Notes: generated by a model from the sequence alone, not told the origin. DNA of 5,669 nucleotides from CALJIC01 sp039805565 (GCA_039805565.1 JBDLTZ010000028.1:1-5669), one strand, 5' to 3'. Positions 1-4,566 are shown, counted from the first letter of the stretch. Translations and numbers: made by a program.

Positions 1-473
1 GCACCGGCGTCCCCGGCCGCTGCGACTTCGACACCGGACCGCTCGGCCAGGCGTTCGCTGTCGCCCGCGGCGGCGACGTCCTGACCTACACGCTGCGGCT
101 CCACGCGCTCCCCGACCGCGCGACCGCCGGCGTCACTGGGACGCTCACCTTCGGCGACCTCTGGTACAAGGACGAGCTGATCAGCGCCACCAGCTCGCAG
201 GGGCAGATCACGCCCGGCGCGCCGGGGACCTGGACCTTCGCCCTCGACCTGGGGACGCTGGAGGCGGGCCAGGACGCCGTGGTCACGGTGGCGGTGCGGC
301 CGGTGGACTGGGAGGGGCGGCGCGGCAGCGCGGTCGGCACCACAGTGATGATCGCGCTGGCCGGCGCGGGCGCGACGCGTAGCTACCAGCTCGACGTGCG
401 CGCGCCGGACTCCGTCCTGCCCGCCGCCCTGCCGACCCCGCGCCAGTACCTCCCGCTCCTGAGGCGCTCCTAG
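1..473 (+). CDS. 3' end of a secreted DUF11-like beta-sandwich protein with a YLPLLRR tail (5' truncated)
   Basis: An open frame enters from the left edge and ends at TAG 471-473, giving 156 visible residues (codons start at base 3). Residues ~24-105 read like one DUF11/conserved-repeat domain: GDVLTYTLRL, a stretch like TFGDLWYKDELISATSSQG, then WTFALDLGTLEAGQDAVVTV, which follows the usual pattern of strand, polar turn, 'lG.L.aG....vtv.v'. Such domains are extracellular beta-sandwiches found in bacterial surface and exported proteins. The last eight residues are YLPLLRRS; similar YLPL-type segments occur, as I recall, in many exported Chloroflexi proteins and may be a sorting or anchoring signal, though that role is inference. 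The N-terminus, with any signal peptide, is outside the window. The start is unknown. I am confident of the frame and fairly confident of an exported beta-rich protein; the exact family is tentative. Confidence 0.8.
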   Translation, partial: TGVPGRCDFDTGPLGQAFAVARGGDVLTYTLRLHALPDRATAGVTGTLTFGDLWYKDELISATSSQGQITPGAPGTWTFALDLGTLEAGQDAVVTVAVRPVDWEGRRGSAVGTTVMIALAGAGATRSYQLDVRAPDSVLPAALPTPRQYLPLLRRS

Positions 474-477
474 CGCC
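463..477 (+). terminator. short GC hairpin over the stop codon of the first gene
   Basis: GGCGCT (463-468) and AGCGCC (472-477) pair perfectly around a 3-base loop and span the stop codon. There is no T-tract afterwards and the next gene starts only 27 bases on, so it may be a weak attenuator or chance in GC-rich DNA. Confidence 0.2.
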
Positions 478-503
478 CACTGCTACGTAGAAAGCATCCT
501 CTT

Positions 504-680
504 GTGAACGACACTGACCCGGTCTCCTTCGTCATCCTGCTTGTCATTTACTGCCTGGCGGGCGCCGAGTGGGCGCTGTTCTTACGCGGCGACCAGCGCT
601 GGAAGCAATACGCCGCCGCCGCCATCGCGCTCGTCGTCGTCGGCCTGGCCATCGCGGCCACGCACGAGCCGATCTGGTGA
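504..680 (+). CDS. small protein with two predicted membrane helices
   Basis: GTG 504 to TGA 678-680 encodes 58 residues. Two hydrophobic stretches are separated by a short charged loop: residues ~7-27 (VSFVILLVIYCLAGAEWALF) and ~36-53 (YAAAAIALVVVGLAIAAT), with RGDQRWK between them. This is the layout of a helical hairpin in the cytoplasmic membrane. No family is recognised. It starts 30 bases after the secreted-protein gene on the same strand, so the two are probably co-transcribed. The ribosome binding site is poor (purine-rich AGAAAG about 10 bases upstream), and a TTG at 502 in another frame is not usable. A tiny membrane protein next to an exported protein could act as a holin-like or accessory export protein, but nothing in the sequence shows this. 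The alternating helix-charged loop-helix pattern argues against chance. Confidence 0.6.
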   Translation: MNDTDPVSFVILLVIYCLAGAEWALFLRGDQRWKQYAAAAIALVVVGLAIAATHEPIW

Positions 681-835
681 CTCCATCCCGGGCTTAGACA
701 CCCCCTCTGTGCTGAGGCGCCCGCTATGCCGCAGCATCCTAACCTCGCTGCCCTCACCCGCTGCGGGCGCCGCCATCACGACCTCGCGGTGCTCCGTGGG
801 AGAGGCCGCCCGCGCCGAGTGGCACGAGCGGCGGG
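681..835. other. 155-base gap with no convincing gene
   Basis: This stretch separates the small membrane protein from the 210-residue protein. The frame of the downstream protein is open back to 743 (TAA at 740-742) but has no ATG, GTG or TTG before 836, and the residues it would encode are Pro/Arg-rich with no hydrophobic core. I see no clear sigma70 promoter, tRNA or terminator. Confidence 0.4.
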
Positions 836-1468
836 ATGCAGCTCGTCATCCACTCCGACCTCGACCCCAAGAGCAACAACACGCTGCCCACAGACGCGGT
901 GTACCGCTCGACGGGCGCGGAAATCTCCTGGCCGGCGGGCGAGGTGCTGGATTTCACGCCGCGCACGAGCATCGCGCTGCCGAGCATGACGGCAGCAGAG
1001 GCGCAGTTCTACGCGTATGAGGCGCGCATCACCGGCTGGAGCGTGGTGTCGTTCGGCGCCGAGGGCGCGACGGCCACGGCCGACGGCGCAGCGGCGAGCG
1101 ACAAGGACGCGCTCGGACGCACCGGCTGCCGCCAGGGGTCCACGACCCGCAGCGGCCTCAATGGCTGCGTCTACAGCTACATCGGCGGCGACGACGCGAC
1201 GAAGCCGGTTGACCAGCAGGCAATGCCGAGCGAGGCGCAGATGGCCTCCCAGGCGCACGTCTACTGGTCGCCACAGCGCCCGGCGTCGATGCGGGCCAAC
1301 GTCTACACCTACAAGGTGCGGGGGCTCGTCACACCGACCCTGACGGTGCAGGTTCAGGTGGAAGTAGACGTGGTGAGCCGGGAGACGGGAGTGGTGCTCG
1401 ACACCCGCGCGACCGCGCACGCGCAGACCTACACCGTGCGGCTCGTCGCTCCTCGGAGCGTGAAGTGA
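836..1468 (+). CDS. hypothetical protein, beta-rich C-terminal half
   Basis: ATG 836 to TGA 1466-1468 encodes 210 residues; I do not recognise the family. The N-terminal third (~residues 28-75) alternates hydrophobic and polar residues (ISWPAGEVLDFTPRTSIALP). A low-complexity Gly/Ala segment follows, then two cysteines 13 residues apart (Cys98, Cys111) that could form a disulfide. Residues ~155-205 look like consecutive beta strands (VYTYKVRGL, LTVQVQVEVDVV, GVVLDTRA, TYTVRLV). The style resembles an exported beta-sandwich protein, yet no signal peptide is present at this start and none can be read in frame upstream. The ribosome binding site is weak (GAGCGG around 825-830). The gene ends just before a strong hairpin. 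The frame is supported by coherent strand periodicity over its whole length; the start and the function are uncertain. Confidence 0.65.
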   Translation: MQLVIHSDLDPKSNNTLPTDAVYRSTGAEISWPAGEVLDFTPRTSIALPSMTAAEAQFYAYEARITGWSVVSFGAEGATATADGAAASDKDALGRTGCRQGSTTRSGLNGCVYSYIGGDDATKPVDQQAMPSEAQMASQAHVYWSPQRPASMRANVYTYKVRGLVTPTLTVQVQVEVDVVSRETGVVLDTRATAHAQTYTVRLVAPRSVK

Positions 1469-1478
1469 CACAGCGAAC

Positions 1479-1504
1479 GGGGCGGGAGGATACCCTCCCG
1501 CCCC
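1479..1504. terminator. bidirectional hairpin between convergent genes
   Basis: An 11-bp perfect stem (1479-1489 GGGGCGGGAGG with 1494-1504) closes a 4-base loop (ATAC). It lies 11 bases after the + strand stop at 1468 and 24 bases beyond the - strand stop at 1528, the right place to end both transcripts. There is no real T-tract in either direction, so it may depend on stem strength or on Rho. Confidence 0.7.
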
Positions 1505-1527
1505 GCCCTTCGAGGAAGCCGATGTTT

Positions 1528-2175
1528 CTACTGACCTTCCATCGCCATCGTGGCGAAGCCATGCAGGAAGCCGATGCCGATCTCGTAGACGGCGTTCGGG
1601 TCATAGCCGGGGAAACCGGGGTGCAGCGAGCTTTCGCACGACAGGATGAGGTTGCGGTGCACGGTGCTCGCCATCCAGCCGTTGACGACGTTCTCGGGCG
1701 AGCTGGCGCCCGACAGGTTCTCGCCTACGGCGGTGCTATCAAAGCCGCCGTTCTCAGGGCGCTCATACCAGTCGATCGGGCTGTGCTGGTAGATACCGTT
1801 CACCCGCATGTAGGTGCTCCAGTTGCGGGCGCCGATGGTCAGGCGGGGGTCACGGACAGCGGCGGGGCAGCCAGCCTTGGCGCGCTCGACGTTGATGAGG
1901 CGGATGACCTCGATCTCGCACGCCTCGTTGTCCCAGGTGTCGGTCGCCGGGAAGTAGCAGCCGTTGCCGATGCTGTGGTCGGGCGGAGTGGGCGAGGCTG
2001 TGGGGAACGGCGTGGTGGTGGGCGGGATGACGTCGATCGGGTTGACGGCGTTGCCGCGCACCATCGGCATGTAGCTGCGCGGGGTGAGCGCGTCGAAGAT
2101 GGTCTGCGCGGCGGCGGTGCCAGCCAGAACCAGCACGGCGGCGACGGCTATGAGCAGGCGGGGAAGAGTTCGCAT
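1528..2175 (-). CDS. secreted CAP/SCP-like domain protein
   Basis: The start at ATG 2175 is set by AGGAG at 2184-2188 (read on the - strand) with an 8-base spacer, and it gives a clean signal peptide. The product is 215 residues. Residues 1-23 are a signal peptide (MRTLPRLL, hydrophobic core, AAA then Gln24). Residues 34-42 (SYMPMVRGN) resemble the YLPL segment of Chloroflexi exported proteins, and residues 51-65 form a Pro/Thr linker. The CAP (SCP/PR-1-like) domain covers ~85-205: INVERAKAGC, RLTIGARNWSTYM, YQHS with His131, GENLSG with Glu152, VVNGWMASTVHRNLIL with His173, and the closing strand YEIGIGFL. His131, Glu152 and His173 fit the conserved CAP cavity residues. Cysteines 73, 86, 103 and 180 may form two disulfides. 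Bacterial CAP proteins are extracellular and mostly of unknown activity. It is divergent from the helix-turn-helix gene and convergent with the 210-residue gene. Confidence 0.92.
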   Translation of the reverse strand: MRTLPRLLIAVAAVLVLAGTAAAQTIFDALTPRSYMPMVRGNAVNPIDVIPPTTTPFPTASPTPPDHSIGNGCYFPATDTWDNEACEIEVIRLINVERAKAGCPAAVRDPRLTIGARNWSTYMRVNGIYQHSPIDWYERPENGGFDSTAVGENLSGASSPENVVNGWMASTVHRNLILSCESSLHPGFPGYDPNAVYEIGIGFLHGFATMAMEGQ

Positions 2176-2183
2176 GGGATGGT

Positions 2184-2188
2184 CTCCT
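2184..2188 (-). promoter_or_regulatory. ribosome binding site of the CAP protein
   Basis: AGGAG on the - strand, 8 bases before ATG 2175. It selects this start over an in-frame ATG at 2289, which would put 38 extra residues in front of the signal peptide. Confidence 0.85.
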
Positions 2189-2300
2189 GGGGGTCGGACG
2201 CGAGCGGCGTGAGCATCGGTAGAGGTACCAGGGTGCGTCGTAGCGGGATGATTGCACACCGCCAGAACCAACAGGGCACCGCGCCGCACGCGCGTTCCCG

Positions 2301-2329
2301 TTGACGCCCTGCCCCTCCCCGCGTACCAT
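2301..2329 (+). promoter_or_regulatory. sigma70-like promoter of the helix-turn-helix gene
   Basis: TTGACG (2301-2306), a 17-base spacer, and TACCAT (2324-2329). The -35 matches the consensus at 5 of 6 positions and the -10 at 4 of 6. Transcription would start near 2336, about 33 bases before ATG 2369. The same -10 and spacing recur at 2617-2645. Confidence 0.65.
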
Positions 2330-2368
2330 GCGCTCCCAGAGCATCACCACGCGGAGCACCGCACACAC

Positions 2369-2620
2369 ATGACCGAGCCCGCCGACAACCCGCAGCACGA
2401 GACCCCCGACCCGCTCACGGTGGGGGAACTACGGCCATTGAAGGATTGGGTAAAAGAGTTTCCTCTTAGCTACCATTCACTCAGAACGTACGCAAAGAAT
2501 GGCCGGCTACGTGCCGTCAAATTTGGCAATCAGTGGGCGACTACGCGTGCAGCTATCGAAGAGTATCTTGCCACACGTGACCTCGATAGCATTCCCAAAA
2601 AATACCGCAAGCTCTCTTGA
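2369..2620 (+). CDS. excisionase/MerR-type helix-turn-helix DNA-binding protein
   Basis: ATG 2369 to TGA 2618-2620 gives 83 residues. Residues ~20-70 form a small winged helix-turn-helix of the kind seen in excisionases and MerR-like regulators: ELRPLKDWVKEFPLSYHSLR (first helices and recognition helix), YAKNGRLRAVKFGNQW (wing; the 'G.l.a.k.g..w' pattern is typical) and ATTRAAIEEYLATRD (last helix). The tail DSIPKKYRKLS is basic. GGAG at 2353-2356 is a rather distant ribosome binding site (12 bases). I chose ATG 2369 because it lies downstream of a good promoter, while an in-frame ATG at 2252 lies upstream of it. From 2441 to 2620 the DNA is about 48-50% GC, far below its neighbours, and it uses codons such as TTA-free but A/T-ending AAA, GAA and ATT, suggesting transfer. 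Likely role: regulator of the downstream operon or directionality factor of an integrated element; no integrase is visible to decide. Confidence 0.85.
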   Translation: MTEPADNPQHETPDPLTVGELRPLKDWVKEFPLSYHSLRTYAKNGRLRAVKFGNQWATTRAAIEEYLATRDLDSIPKKYRKLS

Positions 2621-2645
2621 CCGTTTCTCATTTTTGAGATACCAT
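2617..2645 (+). promoter_or_regulatory. second sigma70-like promoter with an operator in its spacer
   Basis: TTGACC (2617-2622), a 17-base spacer (2623-2639), and TACCAT (2640-2645). The -35 box contains the stop codon of the helix-turn-helix gene (2618-2620). The spacer holds a perfect dyad, TCTCA-TTTT-TGAGA (2626-2639). It reads toward the gene cluster starting at 2848. An operator between -35 and -10 is where MerR-like proteins and many repressors bind, so control by the product of 2369-2620 is a natural inference. Confidence 0.6.
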
Positions 2646-2847
2646 AGCCCCTAGAAATGACCGCAGCTGCATAAGTGTCGTTACCACCTACGCAGCCGCT
2701 AACCCACACCTGTCTGTCCCAGGTGCATGGCTGGGTGCATGATACACGATCATGCGGCGACCCCGGCGGCACTCTGCATTGGCAGTGGGGTGCCGTTTTC
2801 GATTCCGCGCTTTGGTCGTTTCTGCGGAGCCAGCGCCGGAGGTCGCC
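2646..2847 (+). other. leader region with direct and inverted repeats, no gene
   Basis: About 200 bases lie between the second promoter and GTG 2848. They hold CACCTG (2707-2712) facing CAGGTG (2720-2725), the 8-mer GGTGCATG twice (2722-2729 and 2734-2741), and a 7-bp hairpin GCATGAT-ACACG-ATCATGC (2737-2755). An ATG at 2657 opens only five codons (MTAAA). An ATG at 2752 is in frame with the next gene, but its product would be Arg-rich and it has no ribosome binding site. The repeats could be protein-binding sites, an attachment or excision site, or a structured 5' leader; I cannot tell which. Confidence 0.45.
2838..2842 (+). promoter_or_regulatory. ribosome binding site of the helical-repeat gene
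   Basis: GGAGG five bases before GTG 2848. It decides that start over the in-frame ATG at 2752. Confidence 0.75.
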
Positions 2848-3267
2848 GTGCAAGACACGGTCCTTTCCCCGTGCGCGCCGTCGGCCTCCGGTGAGGAGGT
2901 CGCCCCGGTGCGCGCCACCACCCTACCCATCGTCGTCCCCTGTGACGACGCCGCAATCGCCCCGCTCGACGTCCTCGACCTCGCGGTCCTGATCTGCGAG
3001 CGCCCGGCGACCGCCGCCGCGCTGCTCGGCGCACTCACGCCGGCCCAGCGGCACGCACAGGCCATCGCGCACGCGAGCTGGCTCAGTCAGCGCGGCCTTG
3101 TCACCGCGCCCGCCACGCTCCTCCGCGCCTGGGACGCGCTGCTCCGCCAGCATCTCCACCGCCCCCACCGCCGCCACACCCGCCCGCCCGCGCCGCGCAG
3201 GCCGAGGCCCACGCCGCCTACCTCGCCCGGCACGGCCTCCGGGCCAGCCCGCTGGCGGTGCTCGTAG
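2848..3267 (+). CDS. helical-repeat protein, probably frameshifted (intact product would end at 3305)
   Basis: GTG 2848 follows a strong GGAGG at 2838-2842. The frame as written runs 139 residues to TAG 3265-3267. Residues 1-106 look genuine: a Pro/Ala-rich head, then helices DVLDLAVLICERPATAAALL and, at 68-99, a unit ending TLLRAWDALL. After about residue 106 the frame turns into Arg/Pro-rich sequence ending ARWRCS, while the next frame (-1) at 3189-3284 encodes a 32-residue unit about 50% identical to residues 68-99 and stops at 3305, overlapping the next gene's GTG. The intact protein therefore probably had two repeats joined by a Pro-rich linker, about 150 residues in all. Each unit looks like two short helices with pattern HA.(W/Y)L...GL...P...L.AW..LL. 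The family is unknown. It is the first gene after the operator-promoter. A sequencing error, a true mutation and a programmed -1 shift all remain possible. Confidence 0.65.
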   Translation: MQDTVLSPCAPSASGEEVAPVRATTLPIVVPCDDAAIAPLDVLDLAVLICERPATAAALLGALTPAQRHAQAIAHASWLSQRGLVTAPATLLRAWDALLRQHLHRPHRRHTRPPAPRRPRPTPPTSPGTASGPARWRCS

Positions 3268-3305
3268 CCTGGGAGGAGCTTCTGCTGCCGCTGGCGCGGC
3301 CGTGA
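3141..3305 (+). pseudogene. out-of-frame second repeat and true C-terminus of the helical-repeat protein
   Basis: Read in the frame ending at TGA 3303-3305, this segment gives a Pro-rich linker (APPASPPPPPPPHPP) and then RAAQAEAHAAYLARHG and so on to AWEELLLPLARP. It has no start codon or ribosome binding site of its own. Its 32-residue unit matches the repeat of the upstream frame at 16 of 32 positions, and its stop overlaps the start of the next gene in GTGA. Both facts mark it as the displaced end of the gene at 2848 and not as a separate gene. Confidence 0.65.
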
Positions 3306-3613
3306 GTCGCTGCGCGCTCTGCGGTCAGCCCATCGCGCCCACAGACGGCGGCGTCCCGACCAGCGATGGCATGCGCGTCCACGTCGCCTGCGCCGACCTC
3401 GTCGCGCGAGCGGCGTGGATGCGGCGCCGGGCGCTGGCGCTACGCGACCTGGGGCTGCTGCTGGCCGCTGCCGCCGTGCTACTCGCCGCCGGCATCGCGC
3501 TGCCTGCCGTCACGCTCGGCGGGATCGTGGGCCTCGCGCTGCACGCAGCCGCGCACCGCCGGTTCTGGCATCACGTCACGCGCGGCGTCACTCGGCCTGG
3601 GCGGGGCCACTGA
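3302..3613 (+). CDS. small zinc-finger protein with a hydrophobic C-terminal segment
   Basis: GTG 3302 to TGA 3611-3613 gives 103 residues. The N-terminus is a compact metal site, Cys4-x2-Cys7-x19-His27-x2-Cys30 (CALCGQPI ... VHVACAD), of the treble-clef/LIM-like kind. A basic linker follows (WMRRRALALRD), then a long hydrophobic stretch, ~50-83 (LGLLLAAAAVLLAAGIALPA and onward), long enough for one or two membrane helices, and a His/Arg-rich tail. GTG 3302 is the only start that keeps the CxxC. Its codon overlaps the TGA at 3303-3305 of the displaced frame upstream (GTGA), which suggests translational coupling; the nearest GGAGGAG (3271-3277) is too far away to act alone. The layout fits a small membrane-attached metal-binding protein. 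Function unknown. It shares its metal-site spacing with the next gene. Confidence 0.75.
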   Translation: MSRCALCGQPIAPTDGGVPTSDGMRVHVACADLVARAAWMRRRALALRDLGLLLAAAAVLLAAGIALPAVTLGGIVGLALHAAAHRRFWHHVTRGVTRPGRGH

Positions 3614-3615
3614 GC

Positions 3616-3620
3616 AGGAG
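3616..3620 (+). promoter_or_regulatory. ribosome binding site of the second zinc-finger gene
   Basis: AGGAG with a 7-base spacer before ATG 3628. It lies just after the upstream stop codon at 3611-3613 and fixes the start. Confidence 0.8.
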
Positions 3621-3627
3621 CAGACGC

Positions 3628-3837
3628 ATGAGCAGCCAATCGGATACTGGACCCGCCGCGTGCGCGGTCTGCGGGCGCTCGCTTCGCCCCGGCGATCGCC
3701 TGGTGATGCTCCGCGACGGGGCGCTCGCCCACATCCGCTGCGCCCGCCCGCCGCGTGAGAAACGCCCGCAGGTGACTCGCCAGCCGGACTCGCTCGCGCA
3801 TACCTCGTTCCCGCGCCGCAGGCGGCGCGGCAGCTGA
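3628..3837 (+). CDS. small CxxC-x19-HxxC zinc-finger protein
   Basis: ATG 3628, preceded by AGGAG at 3616-3620, runs to TGA 3835-3837: 69 residues. The metal site is Cys12-x2-Cys15-x19-His35-x2-Cys38 (ACAVCGRSL, then RPGDRLVMLRDGALAHIRC). The spacing is the same as in the preceding 103-residue protein, and both share C-x-V/L-C-G and the HxxC-A end, so the two are likely paralogues or share a mobile metal-binding module. The rest is a polar tail ending in five consecutive arginines (RRRRRGS), which would suit contact with nucleic acid. No membrane segment. Small single-finger proteins of this size are common in phages and other mobile elements, usually with no known function. It sits 14 bases after the preceding stop, so the two are co-transcribed. 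Confidence 0.8.
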   Translation: MSSQSDTGPAACAVCGRSLRPGDRLVMLRDGALAHIRCARPPREKRPQVTRQPDSLAHTSFPRRRRRGS

Positions 3838-3951
3838 TGACAGCACGGAGCACTGCGGTTGAACAGACGGGTGAGCCTACCCTACGACAGGCGAACGCTC
3901 GGGAGCTCTCGCCCTCAGCCCTGTGCCTTCCGCGCAGGTAAGGATGTCACG
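3838..3951 (+). other. 114-base intergenic region with a possible weak promoter
   Basis: TTGAAC (3859-3864), an 18-base spacer, and TACGAC (3883-3888) form a poor sigma70-like match ahead of the gene at 3952. The GAGCTC palindrome at 3903-3908 is a simple 6-mer. No terminator is evident. The downstream gene may have its own promoter or rely on read-through. Confidence 0.25.
3940..3944 (+). promoter_or_regulatory. ribosome binding site deciding the start of the RAMP-like gene
   Basis: AAGGA lies 7 bases before ATG 3952. The frame is open further upstream to an ATG at 3859, but that start lacks such a site and would add 31 residues unlike the conserved N-terminus. Confidence 0.75.
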
Positions 3952-4566
3952 ATGACCAACCTTCTCGCCGCCGTCATCACCGTGACCGGCGTCCGCCCGC
4001 TCTTGTTCCATCACTTCAGCCCGAGCTCGATCCCATTGGTCAAAGAGGAGAGATCAGGTGTGGCCGGTAACGATCCTGACGAATGGCGAAAGACCGTGCT
4101 CGTCACCGAGACCGGCCAGCTCTACCTCGAGCCCTCCTACGCCTTCGGCGCCTTGCGCGACGCCGCCAAGCTGACCCCGAGGAAGCGCGGCACGCTCCAG
4201 CCGCTGCTCACCTCGACACTCCAGGTACCGGGCGACCGCCTGCTCGTCGACCGCTTCCTGCCCGACCCGATCGACACCGACCCATCCAACCCGGTCTACA
4301 TCGATGTCCGCACCGTGAAAAACCCTGCCACGCGCGGCCGCAACATCCGCTACCGAGTTGCCACGTCGGCCGGCTGGCGCGTGACCTTCACCGCCGAATG
4401 GGACAAGACCGTCGTCAGCCGCAGCGAGTTCCTCGCCGTCCTGCTGGACGCCGGTCGCTTCTGCGGGTTTGGGGACGGGAGAAACATTGGCTTTGGACGC
4501 TTCTCCGTCGACATCGAGCGGGACGTTGTCATCACCGAGCTGACACCTGACCTCCTCGGTCACTGA
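3952..4566 (+). CDS. phage-type protein with a RAMP/Cas7-like glycine loop
   Basis: ATG 3952 to TGA 4564-4566 encodes 204 residues. The protein opens with a strand-like ITVTGVRPLLFHHF (~9-22). It continues with GQLYLEPSYAFGALRDAAKL (~55-74), comparable to the 'iPgs.l.galR' turn-helix of Cas7/Csm3/Cmr4 proteins, then RFLPDP, YIDVRTVKN and NIRYRVATSAGWRVTF. It ends with LLDAGRFCGFGDGRNIGFGR, where residues 172-182 (GFGDGRNIGFG) fit the RAMP consensus GhGxxxxxGhG exactly. From memory, a widespread family of uncharacterised phage and prophage proteins has this same order (TG..PLL.H, LYlp...i..alr.aAk, R.vRyRP.f..W, GiGd.RP..GrF). I assign it there with good confidence. RNA binding or a Cas7-type fold is inference from motifs. 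There are no CRISPR repeats or other cas genes here. The next gene, after 156 bases, is an HNH nuclease. Confidence 0.8.
   Translation: MTNLLAAVITVTGVRPLLFHHFSPSSIPLVKEERSGVAGNDPDEWRKTVLVTETGQLYLEPSYAFGALRDAAKLTPRKRGTLQPLLTSTLQVPGDRLLVDRFLPDPIDTDPSNPVYIDVRTVKNPATRGRNIRYRVATSAGWRVTFTAEWDKTVVSRSEFLAVLLDAGRFCGFGDGRNIGFGRFSVDIERDVVITELTPDLLGH

Noticed and set aside
483..490. 8-bp palindrome CTACGTAG between the first two genes
   Set aside because: A single short palindrome without a second copy or nearby promoter; not enough to call an operator.
541..1020. A 159-residue + strand open frame overlapping the small membrane protein and the 210-residue protein
   Set aside because: Ser/Arg/Pro-rich sequence typical of a shadow frame in GC-rich DNA, with no ribosome binding site, and it overlaps two better-supported genes.
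776..1471. A 231-residue - strand open frame opposite the 210-residue protein
   Set aside because: Arg/His/Ala-rich composition with no domain features; it is the antisense of the better-supported 836-1468 frame.
1465..2304. A 279-residue + strand open frame opposite the CAP gene
   Set aside because: The - strand encodes a full signal peptide, ribosome binding site and CAP motifs; the + strand product has no recognisable features.
2657..2674. Five-codon leader peptide (MTAAA) just after the second promoter
   Set aside because: No ribosome binding site, no regulatory codons and no attenuator hairpin directly after it; short ATG-stop frames like this are expected by chance.
2646..2847. tRNA, riboswitch or CRISPR-type repeat in the leader
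   Set aside because: No cloverleaf, no CCA end, no regularly spaced repeats of CRISPR length, and no riboswitch core I could recognise.
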